Origin: an uncultured Burkholderiales bacterium
GTDB lineage: Bacteria; Pseudomonadota; Gammaproteobacteria; Burkholderiales; Burkholderiaceae_C
NCBI GenBank assembly: GCA_903844825.1
Contig: CAIMVC010000054.1
Location: 1-32,611, forward strand
Length of the DNA: 32,611 nt
Reading direction: 5' to 3'
The notes under the pieces were generated by a model. That model saw only the letters and a program-made list of their open reading frames with translations. It was not told the DNA's origin and made no database searches. Within the stretch, counting starts at the first letter, position 1. Each line of letters starts with the position of its first letter. Below are positions 25,551 through 32,611 of this stretch, in pieces. A program made the translations under genes and the position numbers.

Positions 25551-27278
25551 TCAAGAAGCTGCCCGCCCGTGGCGCAGCAAGCGCCCAGGCAATTGCCAAC
25601 CCTCGGCGGGCGCGACGTCGGGCTTGGGCAATTCAACGCCGTTGACAAACACGCGGTCAATGCCCGTGGGGTAGGAGATCAGCCGGTCTGCCTGCGCTGG
25701 CAAGTCGTGCACCCGCTCAAGCGGCCCGGCCGCCACCGTGTCAGGGTCAAAAATCACGATGTCCGCCGGCCGACCAATCGCCAGCAAGCCGCGATCAGAC
25801 AGGCCAAAAATTTCTGCCGGGCGTGCCGTCATCATGTGCACCGCCTGCTCCAGGGAAAACGCCTTGCGCTCGCGCACCCAGTGACCGAGCAGGTAGGTTG
25901 GGTAGCAGGCGTCGCACAGCTGCGACAGGTGCGCGCCGCCATCGCCGAGCCCCAGCACCACATCGGGGTCTTGCAAAATCTCCTGCACCTCGTCTTCTTC
26001 GAAGTTCACCAGCGGCGTCCGAAAACGCGCCTGCAGATCCGAGTCCAGTGCCAGGTCCAGCATCAAATCAACCGGGTGCTGACCGGTCTCAGCGCCGATG
26101 TCGGTCAGGCGACGCCCGACCCAATCGGCGCGCTGCGGGTGAAACGACAGCTCCGTCAATGCAAAACTGGCCCGACGCATGCCGCCTTCGGCAGCCCCGC
26201 CGGAAAAGAAAGCGTCGCGGTTGCCGCGCCCGGCCAGTTCTTCCCGAAACGCATGGCGAAACCCCGGGTCTGCATAGATCTGCCGACGCGCCGCTTCGTC
26301 GGGCGCATCACGAACCGTTGAAAACAGCAGCCAGGTGTCAAAAATGACCGGCGAACGAAAGTCGAATTCACTGACGATGGGCCGGCAGGCCACCTGGGGA
26401 TAAATCGGATAGCCCTGGCGCCTGAGTTCGCGATTTTTCTCGAGCACCTCGCGGTGTCGCCAGGGTCCGAGTTGCCCGGCCAGAACAGCCGTCCAGCACA
26501 CCGTGGCGCCGCTGGCCTGGTGCATCGCCAGGTAGTCATCGAACTTGGCGTCCCGCGCCACGTTGTAATGAATCAAACCGTGACCGGCCTGCCCGACAGC
26601 GCTGGCCAGCGCCAGCATCTCGCCCCGCGAGGCCAGGCGGCTGGGCACCGGTTTGCCAGAAAACCCGATGTGCACGTTAGACACCGAAGTAGCAAAAGCA
26701 ATCGCCCCGGCGCGCATGCCGTCAAGCACCAGCGCCTGCATCTGCGCGACTTCATCAGGCGTGGCCTCGCGCTCGACCGCCTCGGCGCCCATCACGTAAA
26801 GCCGGATCGGCGTGTGACCAATCATCACGCCCACATTGATGGCAATGCCGCGCGACTCAATCGCGTCGAGGTACTCTGGGAAGGTCTCGAAAGGCCAGTC
26901 GCTGCCCAGGCCTGCGTTCAGCGCGTCCAGACTCATGGCTTCCACACGCTCGAGGGTGCGCAAAATCAAATCACGGCCGGACGGGCGGGTGGGCGCAATG
27001 CCAAAACCACAGGAGCCGATCACCGCCGTGGTCACGCCGTGCCAGGGCGATATGGTCAAAAACGGGTCCCACAGCAGTTGCGCGTCATAGTGGGTGTGAA
27101 TGTCCACAAAACCGGGCACCACGACCTGGCCCTTCGCATCAATCGTCCGCCTGGCCTCACCGCTGACCTCACCCAGGGCGGCAATACGGCCATCCAGGAT
27201 GCCGAGCGAGCCGAGGAAGGACGCACTGCCCGTTCCATCAATGATGCGGGCGTTGATTATCTTGATATCAAAAGTCAT
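25551..27278 (-). CDS. D-aminoacylase-like amidohydrolase
   Basis: A 575-residue metal-dependent amidohydrolase of the N-acyl-D-amino-acid deacylase group, which hydrolyses N-acyl or similar amide bonds. The N-terminal beta-sandwich precedes VPGFVDIHTHYDAQLLW with the metal pair His61/His63. A Cys in the position of the D-aminoacylase metal Cys is in VIGSCGFGIAPT (Cys90). The late catalytic Asp segment is VVLGLGDGGAHLSQLCD. The C-terminal GRPADIVIFDPDTV closes the sandwich. It is longer than classical D-aminoacylase (about 480) but typical of the wider family. It sits inside an ABC operon: its ATG shares a base with the permease stop (TGATG), and the binding-protein gene follows. The substrate is unproven. 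Confidence 0.87.
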   Translation of the reverse strand: MTFDIKIINARIIDGTGSASFLGSLGILDGRIAALGEVSGEARRTIDAKGQVVVPGFVDIHTHYDAQLLWDPFLTISPWHGVTTAVIGSCGFGIAPTRPSGRDLILRTLERVEAMSLDALNAGLGSDWPFETFPEYLDAIESRGIAINVGVMIGHTPIRLYVMGAEAVEREATPDEVAQMQALVLDGMRAGAIAFATSVSNVHIGFSGKPVPSRLASRGEMLALASAVGQAGHGLIHYNVARDAKFDDYLAMHQASGATVCWTAVLAGQLGPWRHREVLEKNRELRRQGYPIYPQVACRPIVSEFDFRSPVIFDTWLLFSTVRDAPDEAARRQIYADPGFRHAFREELAGRGNRDAFFSGGAAEGGMRRASFALTELSFHPQRADWVGRRLTDIGAETGQHPVDLMLDLALDSDLQARFRTPLVNFEEDEVQEILQDPDVVLGLGDGGAHLSQLCDACYPTYLLGHWVRERKAFSLEQAVHMMTARPAEIFGLSDRGLLAIGRPADIVIFDPDTVAAGPLERVHDLPAQADRLISYPTGIDRVFVNGVELPKPDVAPAEGWQLPGRLLRHGRAAS

Positions 27279-28084
27279 CAGGCCACCGTCTTCCAGCGCA
27301 AGGCGCGTTGCTCCAACATTTTCAGGCCCGAGTTCAGGGCAATCCCCGTGAAGGCCAGCACCGTCAAGCCAGCAAACACGCCAGCCGTGTCAAACAGGCC
27401 CGAAGCCTGACCGATCAAAAAACCGATACCGCGGTTCGACGAAATCAGCTCGCCCACCACCGCCCCGATCAAGGCATAAGGCACGGACACCTTGAGCCCC
27501 GTCAGCACCCAGGCCGCCGCCGACGGAATCACCACAAAGCGCAGTTCCTGCCAACTGCTGGCGCCCATGATGCGCACCGACTGCAGATGTACCGCCTGAA
27601 CATCCCGCACGCCGGCAAAGGTGTTGAGAAACACCAGGAAAAAAACAATCAACGCCGCCATTGCCACCTTCGAGGCAATACCAATGCCAAACCACATGAT
27701 CAGCAGCGGTGCCAGCGCGATTTTGGGCATGCAGTAAATGGCCGTGATGAACGGGTCGAGCAGGCGCGCGAGCATGGGCGATCGGCCCAGTGTGAAGCCG
27801 ACCACGAAACCCACCGAACTGCCCAGAACAAAGCCGCCGGCCATGGCCTGGAAGGTGTACAAGAAAGAGCGCCACAAGGTGCCGTCCACCGTCCAGACGT
27901 AAAGCTTGACCGCAATCGCCGAGGGCGAGCTGATAAAGAAGTCGTCAATCAGCCGCCCCGAGGCCGCCTGCCACAGCCCCAGGAACAACAGCAGCAGGGC
28001 GACCTGCGCCAACAGGTAGCGCCAGCGCTGGTCGCCGGTCGTGTTGGTCAGTGCCGGCAGCGTGTCCGCTTGTTCAATAGACAT
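27278..28084 (-). CDS. ABC transporter permease (SsuC/TauC type)
   Basis: A 268-residue inner-membrane permease with about six hydrophobic segments, beginning near residues 28-44. The ATPase-coupling loop is seen in ASSWQELRFVVIPSAAAWVLTGLK, preceded by MPKIALAPLLIMWFGIG, both standard for the taurine/sulfonate/nitrate group. It pairs with the ATPase encoded immediately upstream; start and stop codons of the two overlap by one base (28084), and its own stop overlaps the amidohydrolase start. Coupled translation along the operon is likely. The solute is unknown. Confidence 0.92.
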   Translation of the reverse strand: MSIEQADTLPALTNTTGDQRWRYLLAQVALLLLFLGLWQAASGRLIDDFFISSPSAIAVKLYVWTVDGTLWRSFLYTFQAMAGGFVLGSSVGFVVGFTLGRSPMLARLLDPFITAIYCMPKIALAPLLIMWFGIGIASKVAMAALIVFFLVFLNTFAGVRDVQAVHLQSVRIMGASSWQELRFVVIPSAAAWVLTGLKVSVPYALIGAVVGELISSNRGIGFLIGQASGLFDTAGVFAGLTVLAFTGIALNSGLKMLEQRALRWKTVA

Positions 28085-28863
28085 CAGTGCTCCATGCCCG
28101 CGGTGCGGGTGATTTCAGGGGCCAGCAAGTCCCACAGTTCCAAATAAGTTTGCTTGAACTCGGGCGTGAACTGCCCTTCAAACGCGTTGCGAGGGCGCGC
28201 CATGCCGATGGTCTTGACCGCTTTGATGGCGCCCGGGCGACCCGAAAAAACCACCACGATGTCAGACAGCAAAATCGCCTCGGCCAGATCATGCGTGACG
28301 AAGACGATGGTCTTATTGGAATTTTCCCAAAGCTGCAGCAACTGCGCCTGCAAGACCAGCTTGAGCTGAGCATCCAGCGCACCGAAGGGCTCGTCCATCA
28401 GGATCGTGTCGGGGTCGTAGGACAGCACTTGCGCCAGCGCCGTGCGCTTGCGCATGCCACCTGAAAGCTGGGACGGAAAGTGGTCAGCAAAATCACTGAG
28501 CCCGACCCGCTCGAGCATGTGCCGCACGCGCGCGTCGATCACGGCCGGCTTCTCGCCGCGAATGGTCAGCGGCAAGCCGACGTTCTGGGCGGCGGTGCGC
28601 CAGGGCAGCAAACTGTCTTGCTGGGTCATGTAGCCGACCCCCGTATTGACGCCGTTGACGAGACGGCCGCGCTGCGAGATCGTGCCCGCCGTGGGCTGGG
28701 TCAGGCCCGCGATCATGTTCAACAGAGTCGACTTGCCGCAGCCCGAGGGCCCAACAAACGAGACGAATGAGCCGGCCGGAATCGTCAGGTCCACCGGCTG
28801 GAGCGCCTGCACCACACTGCCCTTGAAGGGAAACGACTTGGAAACACCTTGGATATCAATCAA
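28084..28863 (-). CDS. ABC transporter ATP-binding protein (SsuB/TauB type)
   Basis: A cytoplasmic ATPase, 259 residues from the TTG start used here. Walker A is GPSGCGKST (38-46), the Q-loop is TQQDSLLPW, the ABC signature is LSGGMRKRTALAQ (133 onward) and Walker B is ILMDEP (154-159), followed by VTHDLAEAI. The start is uncertain: GTG at 28932 gives 282 residues, but the first 23 are not family-like. TTG at 28863 has GAAGG 7 bases upstream and begins IDIQGVSKSF, as expected. It is the first gene of the operon ATPase-permease-amidohydrolase-binding protein. A strong promoter match lies upstream at 28981-29009. Confidence 0.9.
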   Translation of the reverse strand: MIDIQGVSKSFPFKGSVVQALQPVDLTIPAGSFVSFVGPSGCGKSTLLNMIAGLTQPTAGTISQRGRLVNGVNTGVGYMTQQDSLLPWRTAAQNVGLPLTIRGEKPAVIDARVRHMLERVGLSDFADHFPSQLSGGMRKRTALAQVLSYDPDTILMDEPFGALDAQLKLVLQAQLLQLWENSNKTIVFVTHDLAEAILLSDIVVVFSGRPGAIKAVKTIGMARPRNAFEGQFTPEFKQTYLELWDLLAPEITRTAGMEH

Positions 28864-28980
28864 TTCACGACCTTCGAGGAGTTGGGGGCGCGTCAAGGGA
28901 AAGGCGCGAAAACACCCCCGCGCCGGCACCACCTGCCTTACAGGCTCAAAAGAGCATCGGGAGACAACCGAACCAAACCC

Positions 28981-29009
28981 ATTGTTGAAGTGTTAAATTG
29001 TTCTGTCAA
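28981..29009 (-). promoter_or_regulatory. Sigma-70-type promoter for the amidohydrolase ABC operon
   Basis: On the minus strand a perfect -35 TTGACA (29009-29004) is followed after exactly 17 bp by AACAAT (28986-28981), a 4/6 match to the -10 consensus. It points into the ABC operon and lies in an AT-rich patch. An inverted repeat GGGACA/TGTCCC (29011-29016 and 29040-29045) lies just upstream of the -35 and could bind an activator. Confidence 0.6.
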
Positions 29010-29088
29010 TGGGACATTATTAAAAGTTCCAGGCTCATTTGTCCCGTACCGGGGCTGGCGCAGGCGCATCACCTCGGCACGCTCGCGC

Positions 29089-29115
29089 AAAAAAATAGCG
29101 ACCCGAGGGTCGCTA
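29089..29115 (-). terminator. Intrinsic terminator after purH
   Basis: AGCGACCC and GGGTCGCT form a perfect 8-bp stem (9 bp with the flanking T-A pair) around two bases. On the minus strand it is followed by ATTTTTTT. It lies 27 bp after the purH stop and is a textbook Rho-independent terminator for the dusB-fis-purH unit. Confidence 0.9.
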
Positions 29116-29141
29116 GCAACAGGCCAAGGCGCCGTCGTGAC

Positions 29142-30728
29142 TTAATGGCGGAAGTGCCGCACCCCGGTCGTCACCATCACCACACCGCGCTCGTCGGCGG
29201 CGGCAATCACTTCGGGGTCACGCATGGAGCCGCCCGGCTGAATCACGCAGCTGGCACCGGCGTCGACGACCACGTCCAGCCCGTCGCGAAAAGGGAAAAA
29301 GGCATCGCTGGCCACGGCCGTTCCCTGCAGGGACAAGTTGGCATGACCGGCCTTGATGCTGGCGATACGGGCGGAGTCGAGGCGACTCATCTGCCCGGCG
29401 CCCACGCCCATGGTCATGCCGTCCTTGCAAAAAACGATGGCATTGCTCTTGACGTACTTGGCGACTTTCCAGGCGAACAAAAGGTCGTCAAGTTGCTGCT
29501 CGCTCGGCTGCAAGCGACTGACCACCTTCAGGTCGGCACGCTGGAGTTCGTGGTTGTCGGCCGACTGAATCAAAAGGCCGGAGCCGATGCGCTTGATGTC
29601 CTGCGCATTGCGGCCCTGCGCCCAGGGCGTCGCGCCGCCGGCTGGCAAGGCAATTTCGAGCACGCGCACATTGGCTTTGGCCTTGAAAACCTCCATCGCT
29701 TCGGCACTGTAGCCGGGCGCCATGAGCACTTCCACAAACTGTTTGCTGATGGCTTCGGCGGCCGCTTTGTCCACCGGCCGGTTAAAGGCAATGATGCCGC
29801 CAAACGCGCTGGTCGGGTCGGTCTGAAAGGCCTTGGTGTAAGACGTCAGGGCATCGTGGCCAAGGGCCACGCCGCAGGGATTGGCGTGCTTGACGATGAC
29901 GCAGGCGGGCGCCTCAAAGCTCTTGACGCACTCCCAGGCGGCATCGGCGTCGGCGATGTTGTTGTAGCTCAGCTCCTTGCCCTGGAGCTGGCGGGCGGTG
30001 ACGAGCGAGCCGGGTGCGGGGTGCAGGTCGCGGTAAAAAGCCGCCGTCTGATGCGGGTTCTCGCCGTAACGAAGGTCCTGCAGCTTGACGAAGCGGCCAT
30101 TGCTCTGCGCCGGGTACTCGCTGCGCTGGGGCACGCTGGCGCCCTCTTCGTAGGCAATGGACGAAAGGTAGTCGCTGATCGCGCCGTCGTAGTTGCTGAT
30201 GCGGTTGAACGCGGCGACGGACAGGGCAAAACGGGTTTTGTCCGACACCCAGCCATGGGCCTTGATTTCGTCGATCACACCGGCGTACTGCGAAGCGTCG
30301 GTCAGCACCGCCACGTCTTTCCAGTTTTTCGCGGCCGAGCGCACCATGGCCGGGCCACCGATGTCGATGTTTTCAATCGCATCGTCGAGCGTGCAGCCGG
30401 GCTTGGCCACCGTCGCTTCAAAAGGATACAAGTTGACCACCAGCAAGTCGATGGTGGCAATGTTGTGGCGCCTGAGCGCCGCCATGTGCTCCGGCAAATC
30501 ACGCCGTGCCAGCAAGCCGCCATGGACCTTGGGGTGCAGGGTCTTGACCCGGCCGTCAAGCATTTCAGGAAAGCCGGTGAGCTCGGCGACTTCAGTCACA
30601 TGCAGGCCCTGCTCGGCCAGCAGCTTGGCCGTGCCGCCGGTGGACAGGATGTGAATGCCCAGGGCATGCAGCGCTTGGGCAAATTCAACAATGCCGGTTT
30701 TGTCGGAAACAGAAATCAGGGCGTTCAT
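29142..30728 (-). CDS. purH: Bifunctional AICAR formyltransferase / IMP cyclohydrolase
   Basis: Performs the last two steps of de novo IMP synthesis. In the 528 residues, the N-terminal cyclohydrolase (MGS-like) domain begins [20 protein letters not shown] and holds [10 protein letters not shown] and [15 protein letters not shown]. The C-terminal formyltransferase has the catalytic Lys280-His281 in [14 protein letters not shown], and later [14 protein letters not shown] and [12 protein letters not shown]. Length is the family norm. The frame stays open to 31232, but that part runs over fis in another frame and is not coding; ATG 30728 is the true start. It follows fis by 152 bp and is closed by a strong terminator. 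Confidence 0.97.
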   Translation of the reverse strand: MNALISVSDKTGIVEFAQALHALGIHILSTGGTAKLLAEQGLHVTEVAELTGFPEMLDGRVKTLHPKVHGGLLARRDLPEHMAALRRHNIATIDLLVVNLYPFEATVAKPGCTLDDAIENIDIGGPAMVRSAAKNWKDVAVLTDASQYAGVIDEIKAHGWVSDKTRFALSVAAFNRISNYDGAISDYLSSIAYEEGASVPQRSEYPAQSNGRFVKLQDLRYGENPHQTAAFYRDLHPAPGSLVTARQLQGKELSYNNIADADAAWECVKSFEAPACVIVKHANPCGVALGHDALTSYTKAFQTDPTSAFGGIIAFNRPVDKAAAEAISKQFVEVLMAPGYSAEAMEVFKAKANVRVLEIALPAGGATPWAQGRNAQDIKRIGSGLLIQSADNHELQRADLKVVSRLQPSEQQLDDLLFAWKVAKYVKSNAIVFCKDGMTMGVGAGQMSRLDSARIASIKAGHANLSLQGTAVASDAFFPFRDGLDVVVDAGASCVIQPGGSMRDPEVIAAADERGVVMVTTGVRHFRH

Positions 30729-30880
30729 GGGCTGCGCTTGAGAGTGGGTTGGGTGGGCTGAGTGGGGCGCCGCGTTCGGCTGGGTGCAGAGCGCGGCAGA
30801 TAAAGGCGTTGGCGGATCGGGCTGCTGAGCGATGTATTGATCGGGTGGCTGTCGGGTGGTCAAGCGGTAACCGGCGGGGC

Positions 30881-31117
30881 CTATTTCAACAAGTTGTGAT
30901 CGAGCAGTTTTTTGCGCAGGGTGTTGCGGTTCAGTCCCAGCCACTGGGCGGCGCGGGACTGATTTTGATCGGCTTGCTGCATGACGACTTCGAGCAGCGG
31001 CTTTTCGACCACCCGCACCATCATCTCGTAGATGCCCGCGGGCTCGGTGCCGCGCAGGTCTTTGAAATAGCCTTCCAGGCTGGTGCGCACGCACTCTTCG
31101 ATGTGGTTCTTGCTCAT
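30881..31117 (-). CDS. fis: Fis family DNA-binding nucleoid protein
   Basis: A 78-residue nucleoid-associated protein that bends DNA and regulates rRNA and growth-phase genes. The C-terminal helix-turn-helix is [24 protein letters not shown] (about 53-76); the N-terminal half holds the dimerisation helices ([12 protein letters not shown]). It is shorter than E. coli Fis (98) but typical of beta-proteobacterial homologues, lacking part of the N-terminal arm. Its start overlaps the dusB stop by four bases, the conserved dusB-fis arrangement, so both are controlled from the dusB promoter. Confidence 0.95.
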   Translation of the reverse strand: MSKNHIEECVRTSLEGYFKDLRGTEPAGIYEMMVRVVEKPLLEVVMQQADQNQSRAAQWLGLNRNTLRKKLLDHNLLK

Positions 31118-32190
31118 ACGGATGCTTTCTCTCGGTTCTCGTCTTGTTCTTGATGTTCTTGATGTTCGTGTTGCTCGCCGGCAGCAGCTGGCATGGCTGG
31201 CACACGGTCGGTGTGCACAGACAATTCATCAAAGAAATCGGCCACCGCAGCGAGCTGCTCTTCGCAGGTCTGCAGCAGGTTCATGCGGGCGCGAAAGGCC
31301 TCGCCACCGGACAAGGTCTTGACGTACCAGCCGATGTGCTTGCGCGCGGTGCGCACCCCGGAAAACTCGCCATACAGGGCGTAATGGTCCAGCAGGTGGT
31401 CCAGCAACAGCCGCTTGACCTCACCCACCAGGGGCGGCGCGAGGTGACTGCCAGTGGCCAAAAAGTGGCTGACCTCCCTGAAAATCCAGGGCCGTCCCTG
31501 CGCGGCGCGACCGATCATCACGCCATCGGCCCCGGTATAAGCCAGCACATCGCGGGCTTTTTCGGGGGAGGTGATATCGCCAATGGCCACCACCGGAATA
31601 CGCAGCGCGGCCTTGACGGCGGCAATGGTGTCGTATTCGGCCAGGCCCTTGTAGCCCTGCTCACGGGTGCGCCCATGCACGGCAATCATTTGCACGCCGG
31701 CCGACTCGAAAGCCTGCGCCAGCGTGAGTGCGTTTTTGTTGTCGGCCGACCAGCCGGTGCGCATTTTCAACGTAACCGGTACGCCATGCGGTGCGCAGGC
31801 GGCCACCACAGCCTGAACAATCGCCAGGGCCAGCGGCTCGTCCTGCATCAGGGCCGAGCCGGCCCACTTGTTGCAGACTTTCTTGGCCGGGCATCCCATG
31901 TTGATGTCGATGATTTGCGCGCCGCGCTCGATGTTGTAGGCAGCGGCGTCAGCCATCATCTGCGCGTCGGTGCCGGCGATCTGCACCGCAATCGGCTCGA
32001 CCTCCCCGTCATGGTTGGCGCGACGCGAAGTCTTGAGCGTGTCCCACAAGTCGCGGCGCGAAGTGACCATTTCGCTGACCGCATAAGCCGCACCCAGTTT
32101 CTTGCACAACTGACGAAACGGCCGGTCCGTGACCCCCGCCATAGGCGCGACAAACACGGGGTTTGCCAGTGCGTAGGGACCGATGTTCAT
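31114..32190 (-). CDS. dusB: tRNA-dihydrouridine synthase B
   Basis: A 358-residue flavoenzyme reducing specific uridines of tRNA to dihydrouridine. The TIM-barrel start [19 protein letters not shown] and the catalytic segment [19 protein letters not shown] (Cys100 as the usual acid) are present. FMN-binding parts are [24 protein letters not shown] and [16 protein letters not shown]. The last 18 or so residues are a Glu/Gln/His-rich tail encoded by a 9-bp tandem array. The gene heads the dusB-fis(-purH) unit. A TACAAT hexamer 39 bp upstream (32229-32234, minus strand) is a candidate -10. Confidence 0.95.
   Translation of the reverse strand: MNIGPYALANPVFVAPMAGVTDRPFRQLCKKLGAAYAVSEMVTSRRDLWDTLKTSRRANHDGEVEPIAVQIAGTDAQMMADAAAYNIERGAQIIDINMGCPAKKVCNKWAGSALMQDEPLALAIVQAVVAACAPHGVPVTLKMRTGWSADNKNALTLAQAFESAGVQMIAVHGRTREQGYKGLAEYDTIAAVKAALRIPVVAIGDITSPEKARDVLAYTGADGVMIGRAAQGRPWIFREVSHFLATGSHLAPPLVGEVKRLLLDHLLDHYALYGEFSGVRTARKHIGWYVKTLSGGEAFRARMNLLQTCEEQLAAVADFFDELSVHTDRVPAMPAAAGEQHEHQEHQEQDENREKASV
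31132..31176 (-). repeat. 9-bp tandem array at the 3' end of dusB
   Basis: Five 9-bp units (plus strand ending in TTC/CTC, with TTGATGTTC twice identical) encode the hydrophilic tripeptides [15 protein letters not shown] just before the dusB stop. Copy number can change without a frameshift. It is one of three such arrays near gene ends in this window. Confidence 0.8.
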
Positions 32191-32228
32191 GGGGGCGCTG
32201 GAATTGGGATTAGCGTGGGCGGATGCGG

Positions 32229-32234
32229 ATTGTA
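32229..32234 (-). promoter_or_regulatory. Candidate -10 hexamer for dusB-fis
   Basis: On the minus strand TACAAT (5/6 to consensus) lies 39 bp before the dusB ATG. No good -35 is found at 16-18 bp, where CATTTG-like sequence lies. The hexamer abuts the palindrome at 32236-32337. Confidence 0.35.
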
Positions 32235-32235
32235 G

Positions 32236-32337
32236 CTGCCTAATATTTCAGCAAATGAAACGATGAGGTGCACCGCCTCGAACAGGCTACTTTGCTACCG
32301 ACATCGCTGTCAGTTGCTGGAGATGGCTGTTAGGCAG
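32236..32337 (+). repeat. 102-bp nested palindrome resembling an integron attC site
   Basis: Perfect outer arms CTGCCTAA (32236-32243) and TTAGGCAG (32330-32337) enclose CAGCAA/TTGCTG (32249-32254, 32314-32319) and then CGATG/CATCG (32261-32265, 32302-32306), with a GGTGCACC palindrome toward the middle. The right end contains GTTAGGC, matching the attC core GTTRRRY; the left end is GCCTAAT against the expected RYYYAAC, one mismatch. Length fits attC sites (about 57-141). No integrase is in the window, so the assignment is tentative. Confidence 0.4.
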
Positions 32338-32611
32338 AGGTGAAAACTCAGGCCCCCTCTGAGTCTGCGCATTTGGTCACTCCGGATGCGCTTTGGGCAA
32401 TTTTTACAAATGCTATTTGCAGGACACTCTCAGTAACATTTAGAATAAGTTCTTGAACCATAGTTCAGCTTCAAAGCTACCCCGGGCCTGCGAAATCGCG
32501 CTGTTTCGTTCCAGATGTCCATGCGCTGAAGCAGCTTTGGCCCTGAGGCAACAACGCCTCAGTCCCAGCACGCTTGAAGAATGCATTGAAGTCCCTGACC
32601 CCAATAGCCAA

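Larger units (their letters stand above)
32191..32611. other. Gene-free, inverted-repeat-rich region upstream of dusB
   Basis: No gene is supported here. The sequence is visibly richer in A and T than the rest. It holds the 102-bp nested palindrome at 32236-32337 and further hairpins: ACTCAG/CTGAGT (32346-32364), GCGCAT/ATGCGC (32367-32391), CAAAT/ATTTG (32407-32419) and CTGAGGC/GCCTCAG (32543-32562). Short open frames exist on both strands toward the right edge without start signals or recognised similarity; one could be the end of a gene running beyond the window. Confidence 0.6.

Noticed and set aside
28998..30761. Plus-strand open frame of 587 codons opposite purH
   Set aside because: It is antisense to the well-conserved purH gene and crosses the terminator; its translation has no recognisable motif.
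30729..31232. N-terminal extension of the purH frame
   Set aside because: It overlaps fis and the end of dusB in another frame and is low-complexity; purH has a canonical start at 30728.
32430..32522. 30-codon minus-strand open frame in the right-hand gene-free region
   Set aside because: It has no ribosome-binding site, is short and has no recognised similarity; overlapping frames on both strands are equally open.

Overview
The window is a GC-rich stretch of bacterial chromosome. It most resembles a beta-proteobacterium of the Burkholderiales, probably Comamonadaceae (Polaromonas/Rhodoferax-like). The evidence is two orphan Bug/TctC binding proteins, a yqgE-ruvX-pyrR-pyrB-pyrX-plsC gene string, a rubredoxin/thiD/hemL neighbourhood and a dusB-fis-purH string. 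The genus is inferred from protein families and gene order only. No rRNA, tRNA, CRISPR array, phage gene or transposase gene was recognised.

Layout. 1-2856: the 3' part of valS, then galU. 2907-9539: a catabolic-looking accessory block. A LysR regulator is divergent from a sulfatase-family hydrolase, a Bug binding protein and an aldose-1-epimerase-like protein; facing these are a second Bug protein and an SMP-30/gluconolactonase-like protein. 9722-11499: an orphan lipoprotein solute-binding protein and a secreted protein made of three 56-residue cysteine-pair repeats. 11655-14429: a divergent iron-type ABC transporter (fused permease and ATPase) with a Fur-box-like sequence between the genes. 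14470-19060: six tightly overlapping minus-strand genes (yqgE, ruvX, pyrR, pyrB, pyrX, plsC) joining pyrimidine synthesis to DNA and lipid housekeeping; the dihydroorotase homologue has lost its metal ligands. 19176-23312: photolyase, rubredoxin, a ThiD-like kinase and hemL. 23425-28863: a second accessory block, an ABC importer of the taurine/nitrate type with a D-aminoacylase-like amidohydrolase inside the operon and a secreted esterase-fold protein at its end. 29142-32190: dusB, fis and purH, closed by a clear intrinsic terminator. 32191-32611: a gene-free, more AT-rich tail full of inverted repeats, including a 102-bp nested palindrome that resembles an integron attC site.

Most promising for follow-up: the attC-like palindrome; the 56-residue cysteine-repeat protein; 9-nt tandem arrays found in frame near the ends of three unrelated genes; the amidohydrolase inside an ABC operon; and regulatory palindromes upstream of yqgE, of the orphan lipoprotein and of the second Bug operon. 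Most core genes are ordinary and confidently identified. Exact substrates of the transporters and hydrolases cannot be read from sequence alone.
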